A stretch of DNA of 64,000 bases, from contig CM025849.1 in assembly GCA_003952965.2 (NCBI GenBank), positions 2,550,944 through 2,614,943 of the forward strand, given 5' to 3'. The position numbers and the translations under genes were made by a program. Of the stretch, positions 33,551 through 48,500 are shown piece by piece. This DNA is from Morella rubra. Its lineage: Eukaryota; Streptophyta; Magnoliopsida; Fagales; Myricaceae. The notes beneath the pieces are model-generated. The model saw nothing but the letters and a program-made list of their open reading frames with translations. It made no database searches and had not been told where the DNA came from. How positions within the stretch are numbered: position 1 is the stretch's first letter; the number at the start of each line of letters is the position of its first letter.

Positions 33551-36500
33551 TACATCGGCGAGCGAAGTGTTAAATTGAACTCTGGTTTAGTATTGTTTAG
33601 TTATAACAGTTCTACCGAAATACCGAGTTCCTAATTATATTTTCTGTGGATGGCTGTTACGTGCATATTGGGGGAAAGACGAATAGTGGAAGGGGACCAT
33701 AGGGTTGGGGAGTGATGATAGCTTTGCCGCTTATAGATATACTCTCTTAGTAGGGAAAAGATAAAACTGGGTATATTTTGAATATTAAATTAATCTCGAT
33801 TTTGGATGTCTAAGACGGTTTACCTTCCAATGATGTAGAGCAGAGAGCTGAAAAGAGGCGGCTGTTCTTCGTGCTGAATCTGTTGCAGCCTGACCTCAAT
33901 CAATACAGCAGTAGTGGGTTGAGTATTTCGCGTTAATTGAGTATCTTGCCTTTGGTAGGAGCCCATTGTATACAAGCATGGAATAGTTTTTGATAATCCT
34001 TTCGCCACTTTTTTAATAAGCATGTTACAATCGTAAGGTCCGTCGTCTTGCCTATATTCTTTGTGCTTTTTGTTGTGTCGTGTGATATGTGAGATAAGTT
34101 CTTTTACATGTTATAGCGCAAGTCTGAGAACTACTATTTGAGGTTCCACTAAATTCTTCTCCTCTCATCTCCTCACATGCATATGGGTATTGTGAAGGAA
34201 GATCTTGTAAGATAGTCACTATTTGTAAGCCGGTTAGCTCGTTGCTCTGCTTCATATTTATGCGTTGTAATATAAGGCGTTGACTGCTTTTTGTTGCCAG
34301 GCAGAAATCTAGTCATCCATTCTTTTGGGTGATACTTGGGATTTGTGATACTTGGAAAGACAATTTAAGTCATAATCTTTCGTAATTTTTACTATCAATT
34401 AATTGTCTGTGATGTCAAGTGGGTTGTAGAATACGAGCCTACTTGTATATTCATCAACTAGATAGGGAACGATTGTTGTGGTTTGTGTCTACACCCGCGC
34501 ACTAAATCACGAATAGGTCTATTAGCCGCGGTTCCTAAGACAGATATAATATATAATTTTTGTGTAACTTTTTTTTTTCTTAATTTTTATACGTTCTACT
34601 AGTTATTAAGGCCCTTAGAGCCAATTAGGGGGCTCGCAATTTGAAATTCGAAAGAAAGGAGCGAACGCGTCAGGCTCAGCGAAGTGCGCAGTCCACAGTG
34701 TTGTTAGGTGATGTGTGGAATGGTGACATCTGCTTATTGATGTCTGTTATGTCAAATTTAATAATTGAGCATAGTATTAGCTAATGTTATATAACGCTAT
34801 CGTAAATTTTGTTAGTCAAAATGATTGTGAGGACTTTGCTTAGTTATAACCATATAAGGGGTCTTTAAACGAATTGCAATTAAAAGGGGGACTGTTTGTG
34901 GTTAGAGATACACTTTGGGTAAATATAGTGTTTGTGACTATTCAGGAAAATATAGAAAATTGTCATGAACTACTTTCGGCGTTTTTGCAGCATAGACAAG
35001 CTTTCTGATTGTTATATATCTCTAGGATCTGGTTTAGTAACGATCCGACAATACTTGATCTCCGGAAGATAATGCGTTGTGATAGATTTGATACTTGTTT
35101 ATTTACTCAAAAAAAACCAATTCCAACGGACGCCTGTCATCCAGATGTGGCAGTTAATTGCTGGCGCTGTGGACTGTATGGTACATTTTTTTTTGTTTTG
35201 TCTTCATTGCTATTATCTTTTAACTCGATTTGTTCTTACCAGATCATATAAGAAGTAGTATTTTCTTTCTTGAAGAATCAGAGAGCGCCCGGCAGCGGGG
35301 GACATACTACTTAGGTGAACAGTTTCATGGGGAGGAGCTCAAATGAGATATATGCGAGTATAGAACGAACTAATCGTGTATTAGTTATGAGAATTGAAAC
35401 ATGTCTGATATGTTTTGTAGTGTTGGCATGAGTATTAATTGGTTTAGAGAAGTTCTATATCGTAATCTTATTCCTGATACGATATATGTTAATAAATTGT
35501 ATTGTAATATTTTCGTTTGTCTCTTTCACTCCCTTATATTTGATACAAAAAATATTCCTATTAAACGTAAAATTACTTGTGTTCAGGGGTCAGCATACAT
35601 TTATCTTCCGAGACAATGTGTCTGATTATATGTTGATTGTGATTAGATGGGACGGCACTTTGTATGGTTTCCTTCTAGGCATTTTAGGCGGTGCTCGATA
35701 GAACTTGGTTTGAGATGATGAGTGTGGCTCATTTGACTTCTATCTTATTCGATAAAATACAACTGCTCAGTGTGATGTATTTCTTAGTTTATTTCCTTTT
35801 CTTGTGTAGTATAAAGATTGATGTTTTTTACTGGATATTAATCTGGTGTTAAAATCTCATATGAGTGAAGACAATCTGAATAATTTGGTAATACGGTGAA
35901 TTACAGCAACTAGCCAAACAGTATACATATATAGATGTGATAATGTTGGAAATCATTGTTATCTGGAAAGTATTGGATAGAGAAGAAGCAGACCTATCAT
36001 TCATCTCTTCTAAATATGAAAAATAGAGGAAGACTGGTTGATAATACAGCAAGACGCTCACATAAAATGACATTAGAAGATGCACAATTTTTCAAAGGAT
36101 ACCGAGACTTGGTGCATAATCTTATGGGCAACTTCTATTTAGCTTTTGATTGGATATACACACCAGCCTTGAATAAGGGCGTCGTACATGACATTATCTA
36201 ATAGGAGGACTTCGATATGTTCGGAGATCACAATATCGCAATTATAGGAGCATTCAGTTTTTGTGTAATTGTTCGTCCGTTTTTCTGTTTTCTTTTTTCT
36301 TTTTTTTTATTGGGGAAGTCTTCGTGCGTTTTGTGGCCTGTTTGGCTTTATTCTGTGCTTCACTAGTTTCGTGGTTACTTTCCGGTGACTTCAGTGTTTT
36401 GGTGGGTGACTTTTTGCTATATTAGGGTCTCCTGTTTTACTTCTTTGATAGTATAATGACATTTGCACATGGTTCCTGAGTTGATGTCAAGTGTCCATGA

Positions 36501-39500
36501 CCATTCATAGATGTTTGTGTCACTAATAGCGGTATATGGGCGATGATTTTGATAGTGAACTATCAATGGATATAGAGTCCCTTAGATATGGAGAAGAGCT
36601 TTGAGAATGGCGGGAATGAGCAGGTATATCTCGAAGATATAAGTGCATATTCTCTCAAATTCACGACGGTAAGAGGACAAGGATGATTACGGTTGTTTTA
36701 GACTTTATAGTTAGTGTCGCGATATGATGTCATCTGGTATGTTAATGTAAATTTCATGTTATACATGTAAAGTTAGCTTTAGAAGTTATTAAGTTCACCT
36801 TATGTTAGGGTTGGGTGAATTTATTAGAACAGATTTCTTTTTTTTTTCATTGTGTCATTGGGGAAGAAAGTTATACATTGCCACGTGCGATGTGAGTAGT
36901 ATGTAAATATAAACTTACTTGGTAGGAATCATTTAGAAGTTGCCTTATATTAGGTATTGTAAGGTAGTATTCAGCCACTATTACAGTCATAAATTATTTG
37001 TCGGTAAATAGAACATAACAAAAAAAGTAAAGGACAAAGACAGACTACTACTAAACTATACATTTAAACAGTTATGATTCGCTTTTCTTGTCAGAATTAA
37101 ACAATTGCCAACTGTTAGTGTTAGCGTCTTCGTACTGAGAGAGTTATGTTAACTCCACTTAGGTGTTTTGGGACTGTTTATATGTAGCAATACTTACATC
37201 TCTGCTGTATGTTAAGCTAAGTGTTTTCCAGGTGCTAGGCAAGGAAACCATATCATACGGGCCGGCCTCCACTAAGAGTGAGTTAATATGTTTTATTGTA
37301 TATCGATAAATCAGTGTAAGCATTTGCGAAAGACTGTGAGTAATTATTCAAAGGGTAGACTTCGCAAAATCATCGCGGATTGTTATTATCGGCACTAATA
37401 CTTGCACCGGGTCCAGTGGATCTTTGTTGTCTGCTCTCAACAGATTCGTGCCTAATTTGAATGTTAAATCAACAAACTTATCATCTCTCAGATTTGCTTT
37501 AACACATTAGTTCCAAGCATACAACTGTACTGTGCATAATTAAATCTATGTGGACTTTTTTTCCTTTGTATAATGTCCTGGTGTTTTAGTTAGGGTACTT
37601 GACGTGTTTTCTTCGAGTGAGAATGATTAATAAATTGGGATTTTATATGTATTTTATGGTGTGTTCTTGTGGTACTTAGAAATAGGAATTGCTTCTTGAC
37701 GATTATGCCTAGTACGGACATCTCGACTGGCTCGTTTTGAAGTTAACATGTTAGCTCAAATTATTTATTTCTCTGTCTTATGGATAGTGTGATCGATCGG
37801 TGTTTGATTCTGAGTGCGTATACATGACCAATCTATTCTGGCCTGTAATACCATAATGTGTGCGGATGTGTACTTAGATTATTTACAGTGTTATTGGTCA
37901 ATATTAGAAAGGAACTGAGGGCTTGGCCCTACTACTGCCATAACTGCTAGTAATAATTAAATTTAAATGCAAGTTCTTATTTTGAGCTATCTTATTGTCT
38001 GTATATGTTTTTGAGATATATCGTTTGATTGGTAGTGGATCCATTTGTAAGGTTTGGTGTCTGAACGCATGGCAGTTGTCAAAGATTCCATCTCATGAAG
38101 TTGCAGGTGGCTTTGTAGATAGTACTCTCTGAATATCTTGGCTCTCGAGATAGTATTGCATGGTTTGGCAGCGGTCTAGTGCTTGGAAGGCCATTGGGTG
38201 CCAAATGTCTACGAAAGGAATACATGAGGACATATGGATCCACTGGAAAGCCCAAATAGGAATTCTCAGAAGTCTTCCAGAATCTGAATTGATATTCGAC
38301 TTCGGGCAGGCTCTTATATGATACCGCAGTATAATAGCGCTAGTGGTATCCTTTCATCACCGATTGATGGTATGCAAAAGATTAATAATTCAATTTTGAG
38401 CTGAGATTTCTACGTATCGTGTGGTCAATACAAGAGTCATATCAAGGTAGGACTTATTGAAGTTAGCAACTGAATATGTGAGATGTTCTGCTAGAAATAT
38501 TATATGAAGCGTCTCATTTTGGTGGTCTCAACAAATTTCACTTGTTGGCTTTGCGCATGGCTGAATTGTCAGGAAAAGATTGAGAGCAAGGTCGGTGGAG
38601 CGGGGAATAGGCAGGGATTCATGCGCAAGTGAAAGACTCGTGCGGGATGCATTGGAGTGCTAGGAGAATGTTAGTGGAAAGAGGGATTTGCTTGGTTCCC
38701 TGCCTCTATATGTATTGTGCGGGGACCAATCGGATCTATTTATACCTAAATATGGTGACTGGTATGCTCACCAATCAATCAAAATTTCTCAATTGCAACC
38801 GACCTTAAAGCCTTCTCTATTTTGCTCATGATTATCCTAAGTTGCGCAAGTGTATAGAATCAACAATCGTGAATGATAAAGGAGCGGGTGGCAGTAGAGC
38901 AGTCCATCTTGGAAAAAGTAAATCTCTTTGTATCTCCCTGAGGAGTGTTGGTATAATGTGAAGCTTCGGTACCTTAAAAGCGCTTATCTGTAAGAATGTG
39001 TTGAACATAACTGTTGTTACGGTAGATGGTCCTCACTGTTTGGTTGTTCGAGGGAGAAAAGAAGTATAGATTTGAAAGGTTAATTGGTACGTTGTCCTGT
39101 ATATCCCAGCGTTGTCCACATTCTGCGGGCACCTTGTTTCTTATTCCTTCTTATAATAAAGGAGAGACAATGTATGATGTTGTTTTATTTTCTATTTTTG
39201 ATTACCTCTGTGCCATTTTAGTTGGGTGGGACAAGCGTTTGAGTAGACAGAAAGTTCAAGTTCATTAGTATGTCTATGCTTCTTGCTTTGTCTGTAGGTA
39301 AAATCATGTTGTATATGATGATATGGTTATCCATTTTCTATTGTGGTGGTGTTGCTGAATAGAGGCACAGTATAATTGATTAAAGTAACGTGGTATGCAG
39401 TCTAGTGGATAGTGACTGGTTGACAGTTTAACGGATTGGTATGTTACGGACGGAGACATGATATCTACCTTATTTGTAGTTCATTCAGAGATACTGGAGG

Positions 39501-42500
39501 GATTATGAATTTTGCCTGACATAACTGACCACTAGAAGTGCGACGACGGAGTATTACTGAAACGTATAGTATAATAATTCAAATTCTGATATTCATTTAT
39601 TGGTATGAGATGATGATGCATTATAAGTTCACGTTCATTTTATAGTGATTTGATTATTCCTCTATGAAGTTAGAGTGTAAACGAGGAGAAATAAAGAAAT
39701 TTTGCGCCCTAGATAAAGAATGTCAACCTGTGAATTACACCACGGCTATACTTAAATCTATAAGGATCGGGACTATTCGCTGTTCCCAATGTAGCTTTCC
39801 TCTGTATATTATATTCGCTGTAAAGTCTTTTTCTCAGTCTCTTTCTAGACTCCTAGCAACAGAATGCAGAAGAAATTTGTTGAATCGGTATACCATTATC
39901 CATTCTTACTCTGTCACGAGCTTAGAGATGCTCTCGGCGTTCTTGAATGAGGCGGCGTCTCTGTAATCAATTAGATACATTTGCATTACATATTTGATGC
40001 GTCTTCTACATGGTGATTTTTAAGATCATTCGGGATATTACCAAAAGATAAATTAAGTATTGTCCTATTCTTTTATAATGCAAGTATGCACATAAATTTA
40101 TTAATATAAGTGTACACTGAGTTCCTACAGTCTACGCAATCTATCATCATCTAGGTTGCTATTTACGAGATATAGTTGTATCGGGCGAACGGATAGTGTA
40201 GTGCTTCTTTCTTATCCTATGCTAATGTTTTACGTATGATGGCCTTATAAAGAAAGACCAAAAGGACAATAAAGGAATTGGTGACGCGAGGGGAATGTGT
40301 AAATCTTCGAATCGCTTCCTCTTTTATGTATTCTCACGCTCGAATTCAAATGTGTCTAATATGCCGTTGTATCATGTCTATGTAAGCGAATTGAGATCCC
40401 ATTTAGTGATATTTTTACGTCAAATAACTAAACATAATGGGTTAGATCGTATAACGTTCACCTGATATGACAGTGAAACTAAAATATAATCTTGATGTGT
40501 AAGCTTCTGAGCTATAATGGATTGATGTTCGTTTTTAGGAAATATATGTAAAGTAAATTTGATCCGCTGGAAGGGTGTTGCATACCACTTTTTGTGCCAG
40601 TAAGAAAAAATTGGGAGTAAAGTTGCAGAAGATTATCTTGTAAACGTCTAGGCATCACATTATACGCTTTTTTAAGATTCTTAAGTCTCAGTTGATTTGC
40701 AATCGAGTTAACTAAAGGTCAGAATAGCCCTACGACATACATGTAAGGGTTTTGGATGGAGAAAGGAAGATAGACTTCGTTTGCTCGTGGTAGCTCAGAT
40801 ATGTGATTTGTCTTAAACAGCTAATCAAATTTTGTAATTTGCGCAATAAGTGCATGCTGAAGTAGTATCTAAGTCTTTTGACTACCACGAAACATGATGG
40901 CTTCTCCACTCACATGTAATTGGTAAAACTTTGTTCTGTTTGTATCTTGAGTTGGGGTAAAAAGATCGAAGTTCAAATGTAATTAAGCAAGCGTCCCTGA
41001 AAGGAAGAGTGAGTGAATTTTCTAAAATCTTAGTCGTCTGCTATGCTTGAAATCTTACGAACTTAGCGGGAGAAAAAGAAGACATAATTCTTGAAAAGGA
41101 GGCATACAAGGGTTAACTTAGTGCAAGCAAAGGAAGTGCGATCATTGTGTTTGAATAAGAGATAGATCTATTCCATTAAAACAAAGAAGTCAAGTGTTTT
41201 GGCTTAAAAGCCCTCTAACATACTTTGAGCTTGAATTTGCAAGACTGGGATTACGGTATGTTATGATCTACACACACAGATACGAGTTTGATCCAGTAAC
41301 AACCGCCTCTGTAAACTTCACAGAAAACATGACTAGACTATTCTTACGCATGACGACACGACGACTTATAGATTAAACAATGACCCTCATAGAAAAAGAG
41401 CAACAGGAATATACAGACCCTACCAACCCACGAGCATAACGATTTGGAGAGAATGGATGAGCCGAACAAGATAACAGTAGCACAGCTTGCAGACAAATGT
41501 GGCACCGATAATAATGACCGCTTTCTGAATTAGAACAAAGCTCGAGATGTGGAAGGTTATCCTTGAGAGCCAACATCATCTTCCTGATAGTAACCTGGCA
41601 GCCAAGCATCTACGAATGTTGGAAATAATGAATCTTTCCACTTATTATTTGTTGTACATGAGTCTCAGTAGCTCAGCGTTACGTTGAACAAGAGGTATCG
41701 CATCAGTATTTACGTCTATCTAGCCTCTCATGTTATAATCACTCTGTAGTTGATTTTAATAGATGACTGTATATATTTGATTATTTGTCCCATGTTATAT
41801 TTTGTGTTTAATATGTTGGAGTCATGCTACTTCTAGATATACTCTATTATAGAACGCGATGCGTGTGAGTAGGAAATAAGAGTAGAGATGTATAACAAAT
41901 ACATGTAAAATATTTATACGAGGTGTGCTATCTATGTGATGTCTTTGAGTGAGCTCATGGGGTAGACCGTACAATGCGAAGTGGTCTTGTAGCTTGAGAA
42001 CTTTGCTTAGGAACCACAATAAGGGGAAGTTGCAATAATGTTAAAAATTGGGAATTCGGTTGATGACGGATAGGATGAAGTGTCTCAGCTATAAACCCTC
42101 TTCACTTGAGTTCCTTGTCGAAGATGTGTCATGATAGTTTAGTCAGAGGCTAATGCGCATTTGCCAGCTGTCGGTATTTGGTGAGAAATTTAAACTAGCC
42201 CTTCGAAGAGTGGTCTTTTACCTGTTATTAATGATTTTCTATATATTGGGTGCTGATATATAATGTGTGAATGAAAGTTCTTCGAATGACGCATATATAC
42301 TGCTTTCCTAAAAACAGATATGTATTGAATTCTCTATTCAAATGTCTTCTCCTCTGGAACAAAATTAAGCGATGCTGCAGAGAAATACAGGAAGAATGTA
42401 AGTGCTGATAAAGGTGCCTATTTTCAAACGACGTGTGTGTGTGTTTATACATTGATCGTCGAACCTCTTTCGACTATAAATTAATCAAGGATGTTAGAGG

Positions 42501-45500
42501 GGGTTTTAGCAAAAAAATGCATGATCTCGAAAGGAATCATGATTAGTAAACTATTGAGACAAGAGATGCTTCTGTTTTCCTAACTGTAGCATGGCTAGGT
42601 GGTTTTCAATTTCTCAGCTATTTTAGCAACAATTGCAAGTTATATATAAAAAATTCTGTAGTTGTGTGACGAAACTCGAAATTGACATATACTTTGAGGC
42701 ATACAGTAACTATTATAGTGTCGCGAGAGAACAAGGCTGAATTATAATTACCTGGGATTCAGTTATCAAAGGATCTTTAGCATATCATCTTGCATACGGC
42801 TCTTATGCAAATACAGCAAATGATGGTTTGTTGTGAGAAAAGATCACTGTGGAAGAAAAGACGTTGAGTATGACGGAAGCATGCGCCTATCACTAGTTTG
42901 TCGAACAATGAACCTGACTTAGAAAATATTAACTCTTTGCGTAAGTCCACGCAGAAAATTCAAAACAATAATAAGAGACCATCGATATATTGATCATATG
43001 GAGTGTGAATTTGATTCTTTACCTCTACTGTTTTTGCAAAGTATGACTTCAACTCTGCGATACGCACACTAAAATTTGCACACTAGTGTAAGGTATGTTG
43101 TGCAGACGCCATTAGAATGGTACAGCAAAAAGGTAGATCTTGACACACGTGCTGGACGATACAGTTCCTATATACACCAATGGGTTTCGCTTATTGACTA
43201 ACTCACAGCGGTCTCAATTTTTTATCGTTTTCTTGGGTCACTGTGTGAATACAGTCTGATAAAGTAGCGAAAAGGTACTGAAGATAGATTTTAGATGATA
43301 ACTCGTGGCTGGTTAACGACTTTATATGCATTATACCTTTAACGGCAGAGCATAGCTAAGCAGGCGATACAGCTGTTTAGAGTCGCTGAATATAATTCTG
43401 TACTAAAACTACTCTGGACACTAAGGGAATTAGTTGTGTGGAAGGGCTGGTAGCATTCGGTATAGTAGTTATGACATATTTTATGATATGAGTCATCTAT
43501 TGTTTTAATATGGATACAGAGGAGATCAGTACACTTGTTGAGTAATGACATCAAGAATTAATATGTCGAATGGCACGATAAAACAAGTGATAAGATCGCC
43601 GCGCTCGCAGGCCTCTGCGTTCGTGACAGAAAGAGAATGGATAACTGTTACGTTAAATTCCTCGCCTCGTTCCAAGAAAGTAATCTTGTTAGCACTGACC
43701 AGAGAGTATTTGTCGAAGGGAGATACGGGAATGGATCGTAATAGATAAGGCAGGGTGCAGTTTAAATTAGGAATATTGATTATGTCTTCATCAAAGGGCC
43801 GTCCTTGATATTCTAAAACTTTAAGTTTGGATAAAATAGTGTAGTTAGCGCTACTCGAATAGAGACGTCTTCATGTCTCGCCATTGTGCACATAAGTAAT
43901 AAAGGTAGAAAGACGTAATAACTATGTATTAGGAGGGTAAGGCATCTCTGCTCAAATGCTAAGTCTAGCCATAATATGGTGAGATTTTATAATAATTTAC
44001 TCGTGATGTTTGCGCATTAAACCTGACCTGTTATGGACTAAACTACAAACTATAGTGGGCGCACCAGTGTCGAGGCACGTAATAAGACTAATTACATGTC
44101 AGACAACCGTAGACGTTAGCAATAAGAATAGACATAAGGCTACATCATCGCTCTCAGCTGAGTATGGATCAGACATGAAAAGCCGCCATTTAAACTATAG
44201 ATTCGACTCTTGGAAACTCGACAAGCAAAAGACAGAAAATGAAATTCCTGATAATGATCGCATCAATGGCAAGAGATAGAAAGTAAGAAGAATAATAATG
44301 CTGGACGCTGCTATATGCCAATGGCTTACAAGGCGGAACATGGGCTGATCCACAGGACTATACTTTCGAGTCGAAATATGCTCTTATAGGCAGTGAGTTT
44401 GGATCGATTAGAAATATATATTGCTCCAGATTTACACCCAGATATAAGCGTATGTAGAGTGTCCATTCTCTCACATTAAGTGCACAAAGATCGTGATAAT
44501 CATATCTTTGGATAAATTGTTGATTAAACTCAGAGCTGCTGCCACCGCTTGCTGTGCAATAATTTCAGCGATGTGTAGATGCTTTTAGTTTCACTGCAAA
44601 CGATTGACAAGTGTAAAAGCTTTCGCAAGGATAGAAATAGGTCATCTTATTATATGGATCTGGGTGTACTGCAGTCTTTGGGAGATGAACAATTCTTTGC
44701 CCCATCTGTGTGAGCATCCAAGAACATGTTAATGCGTTTAGCAACAAGCGGAAAGCACATCACTTCATCATCTCTACAGAATGCAGGTCCCAATGACGCT
44801 TCCAGAAGACCTGCACTTTTTGTCATTCAGAGGCACAAACAGAATTTGTGAACCACCAAATGGCTTCATAAATTTCTCCAGAAACTACGTTGCTTCAAGT
44901 CAGTAGACTACACCAGGGTCAAGATCAGCTCAATGGCATTTTATCTTCGTGTAAGGTTCAAGCATGATTGCTTTAATAAGCATAGCAAGAGAATCATGAG
45001 CTCTGAAGATCTAGATCCAGGTACCATGTGTAGACTAGCATTGACATGCTAACCGGGTCAAACAGAAACACACGAGAGAGACAGACAGACAGACAAAGAG
45101 TACCTGCAACTTAGATGCATGAGATCCGGGGAAACCCTTATATCAACCTAATCGATAAATACTCATCGCCACATCAAATGACGACTGTTAAGACTTCTAT
45201 GTAGCACTATCGTAGGGTCGAGAGCGCTATGTCCAATATGATAAGAACAAACAAAATTGATAACAAGAAGCATGGTTAACCACGGAGTGATTATTATGCA
45301 CACCCAAATGACATCCGTACGATAGAAACAAAAGACAATGAAATGTACGAGCCGATATGAGAGGTTGGCATAGTGTCCCACCATGTAGCAACAGTCAGAT
45401 TGCCCGTCTTGAACTACAACTTAGGAAAAAAAAAAAAAACCACTAATTTACTCACCTGTCCCCAGACATCCCCAACTTGCGTATATGCACAATTTTGATA

Positions 45501-48500
45501 TTTGCGAATAATCTTCTTAGTAATTGTCCAGACAATCTTGTTCTAGCTATGGATACTTCGCTTGAAATTTATGTGAGATAACTTATGTTGGGAGCCGTGC
45601 TGGTTGGAGCCCAGTCTCGGCCAGACGTGCACGGTCGTTGCATCCTTCTCGAGTATAATTGCTGGTGACTTTCGACAGGGGTTGTTGGTGGCATCCTCGT
45701 AGTAATAGAAGAGGGTGGAGCTATTTGGTGAGTGGCGATTACATGGGAGAAGGCCAGCAGGGGTGGTGAGAAATGCGCGAAGCCTTTCTTGAGATTGAAA
45801 CTGCTTGTGAATCATACCTAGATGTAAAAAATGCTTCATTAGAGGTTTAAGCGGTTCTATAATTGCTAGTTTGTAGTTGTTTATCTTTTTTTCAACACCA
45901 TGCTCTTGTATTTTGTTTTGAGCAATTCTTAGGACACTTATTGTATGAAACATCGCGACTAGTGAACAATGAACATGTTGTTCACGATATTCGTTTATTC
46001 TTGTTATATTGGTTCTTTTATAGAGTTATCGACTTTTTTCCGAGCTATCTTTTGTGCCTCATCTAGTGTTTGTTTTTTTTGGATAATGCTATCGTAGTCA
46101 GTCGTCAGTACCGTAAGGTAAATACATGGTTTCCGTGAGGAACGATTCCACTGCTATTGTCGCAATACTTGTTCTTCACATTCGACACTGAAAGTGAACT
46201 TCTTCACAGAACGCAAACTAAGTTGATTAAAAATACTCAGTAATGTGACAGACTATAACTATAGATTAAATTACTCAACACAGAGAGCCCCAACACTATA
46301 TATGAGGTCGCGATGAACAAAGATCACTGCCTTTGGCATGACTTGAAAGAGTACACACATGTCGAGTTTCGAGAGATCCTATTGCAAAGGATTTTAACTT
46401 CCCAGTATCGATTTTTAGAAGCTAGCACATTGTTTACTCAACTTCTATTATATCCCTAGTTTGAAAGTGGAGTTAGTAGACATCTATTCCTAATTACCCA
46501 TGTAAAAGCTTATATTAATTAATAAAAAGGCTTGCAAATAGCTAAACCATAAGAGCAAGAGTTAATCTTAATACTCGCATACACTGAGTCAAAGGTTTAA
46601 ACCACCACATTCTTAAAATACGGCTATCCAAGTTTTATACTCGATTGTGATAATATATCAAAAAAAAGAAACTGAAAAAATTGGAATTCTAATTGACCAT
46701 TCACAAAGTTAAGGAATCAAATTCTTGGCCAAATACGACATCATTGAGTTGGTCCCTCTAATCAATAGTTAGCAAGTGCACTGTTGTATGTGTTATCCTA
46801 ACTCCTAAACTACTAATCTCAATATGACTCATAGCATGTATTCTTTTTAGAGTTATGCCTAAAATATACCAATTAAAGAGGTAGGGACGGCTGTAGGATG
46901 CCAGCTCGTAAATCAATCATTTCTGTTATCTTGATGGAAGGTTAGATTGTTGCTTTCTTAACTCGACATATTTCCAAACAACAAGAAGCTGGGCTGCGAA
47001 TTTAAGTGAAAATTTAGAAGTCCTAATATTAACACCAGTTGATAAAATAACTCAATGAAAGAAATAAGGCTGACACCTTATAACGAGAGGGCAAGCTCCT
47101 CAAGAGTTTCACCCGCAAGCAAAGACCAATAATCGTTGCCATACTACAATGTTCAACTGTGGGAGTAAATGTGACCCTGAAAGAAAGCGTTAATATTTTG
47201 TTCAAATTAGGAGAAGAAAAAACATATTACAATGAATTCACATAACATGAGCAGGAATAAGATAGAAGAATCGTGTCTACCTAACATAACTTCGCTTGTC
47301 ATCTACTTCGATTGCGTCTTCTGTTATCACTTTGAGCTCCTCCAATGAGTATGGGTGCTCCGGGTCTTTCACATCTCTTATATGATTTAAGAATGTTAAG
47401 AAAAAAGAAAAAGAAAAAAATGTTACAGCCGAGTTGCCATACTGGGACAGGGAGTCAATATTGAACACTTATGTAACTCATTCTATAATCGGATTAAGAT
47501 TTAGAGATCAATAAATGTATCAGTCTGTAAAGGTGAGAAAGTTCGAGTGGTTCAACATCTTTATTAATCTGTGGATACAACACTAAGTCTCATAGAGACC
47601 CTATCTGATGCTCTTTATGTGAATTTGAAAGTTAGAAAAAGCTCAATTATTGTGATTTTGAATTTCTGGGGCCATTGGCCGATGCTGAGTACGTGCTTAT
47701 TGCTATTTTTTTCATAAAGTAGTATCAATATCTTTGCCATAGTTACACGCATCTCCACTGGGATGCTGTCAATGCCTAGCTATAATATCGATGACGCGGA
47801 AATAATTTAAATAAATGTACAGGAGATGTATATAAACAAGAAAAGAAAAGAATAGTGATACGGGACTACGAAATGTCTGTACGATGCGGGGAAGAGAACA
47901 ACAATCGCGCATCTAGTGAATAAGTTCGTTTCACATAACGATTGATAGAAAAAATAAACTGTTAAAGACATAGTTCTTTCACCATCACAGATTCATGTTC
48001 CTAAAAAAGTACATTATAATTCACTCTGTAAATCTCTATTATATTGATGGTACACTAGTAACTAATAAATAAAACTTACTGTGAGCTAGCCCAAGGTTAA
48101 ATTAAAACGTTTCTAATCAAGTATTATTTCTTCATGACGAGAGATCGAGTTTGTAGGGGAAGCGAATTTATTGCGTCGGAGTATACTCAGGGTGGCAGAT
48201 ACACTGCCTTATTACAAACACAAAACAAATTGGCGAGGAGATAGGAGACGTCATAGAAAATAAGATGAAAGTAAGATAATATCGAATGTGACGAGCAAGG
48301 GGAGATAGTCGTAAAATATCACAGAGTGTAAACTTCTTTTGCCGATGGAATGGGTCCGCAAGTGCTGTACCCTTCTATCGTTTTTTCTGCTATTCTTAAC
48401 TCACCCTCGTGGCTTGGGCTTGGGGGGCGTGTGTGTAGATATTCGTGCTGCTCTTGATGCGTCGCGTACGACGAATTTTCGTGGGCAAGTGGAGTTTTGC

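Noticed and set aside
45543-45953. A 136-codon minus-strand frame, the longest in the 33.5-60.2 kb segment
   Set aside because: It matches no family I know, and it lies in a segment that appears to be corrupted read sequence, where chance frames of this size are expected.
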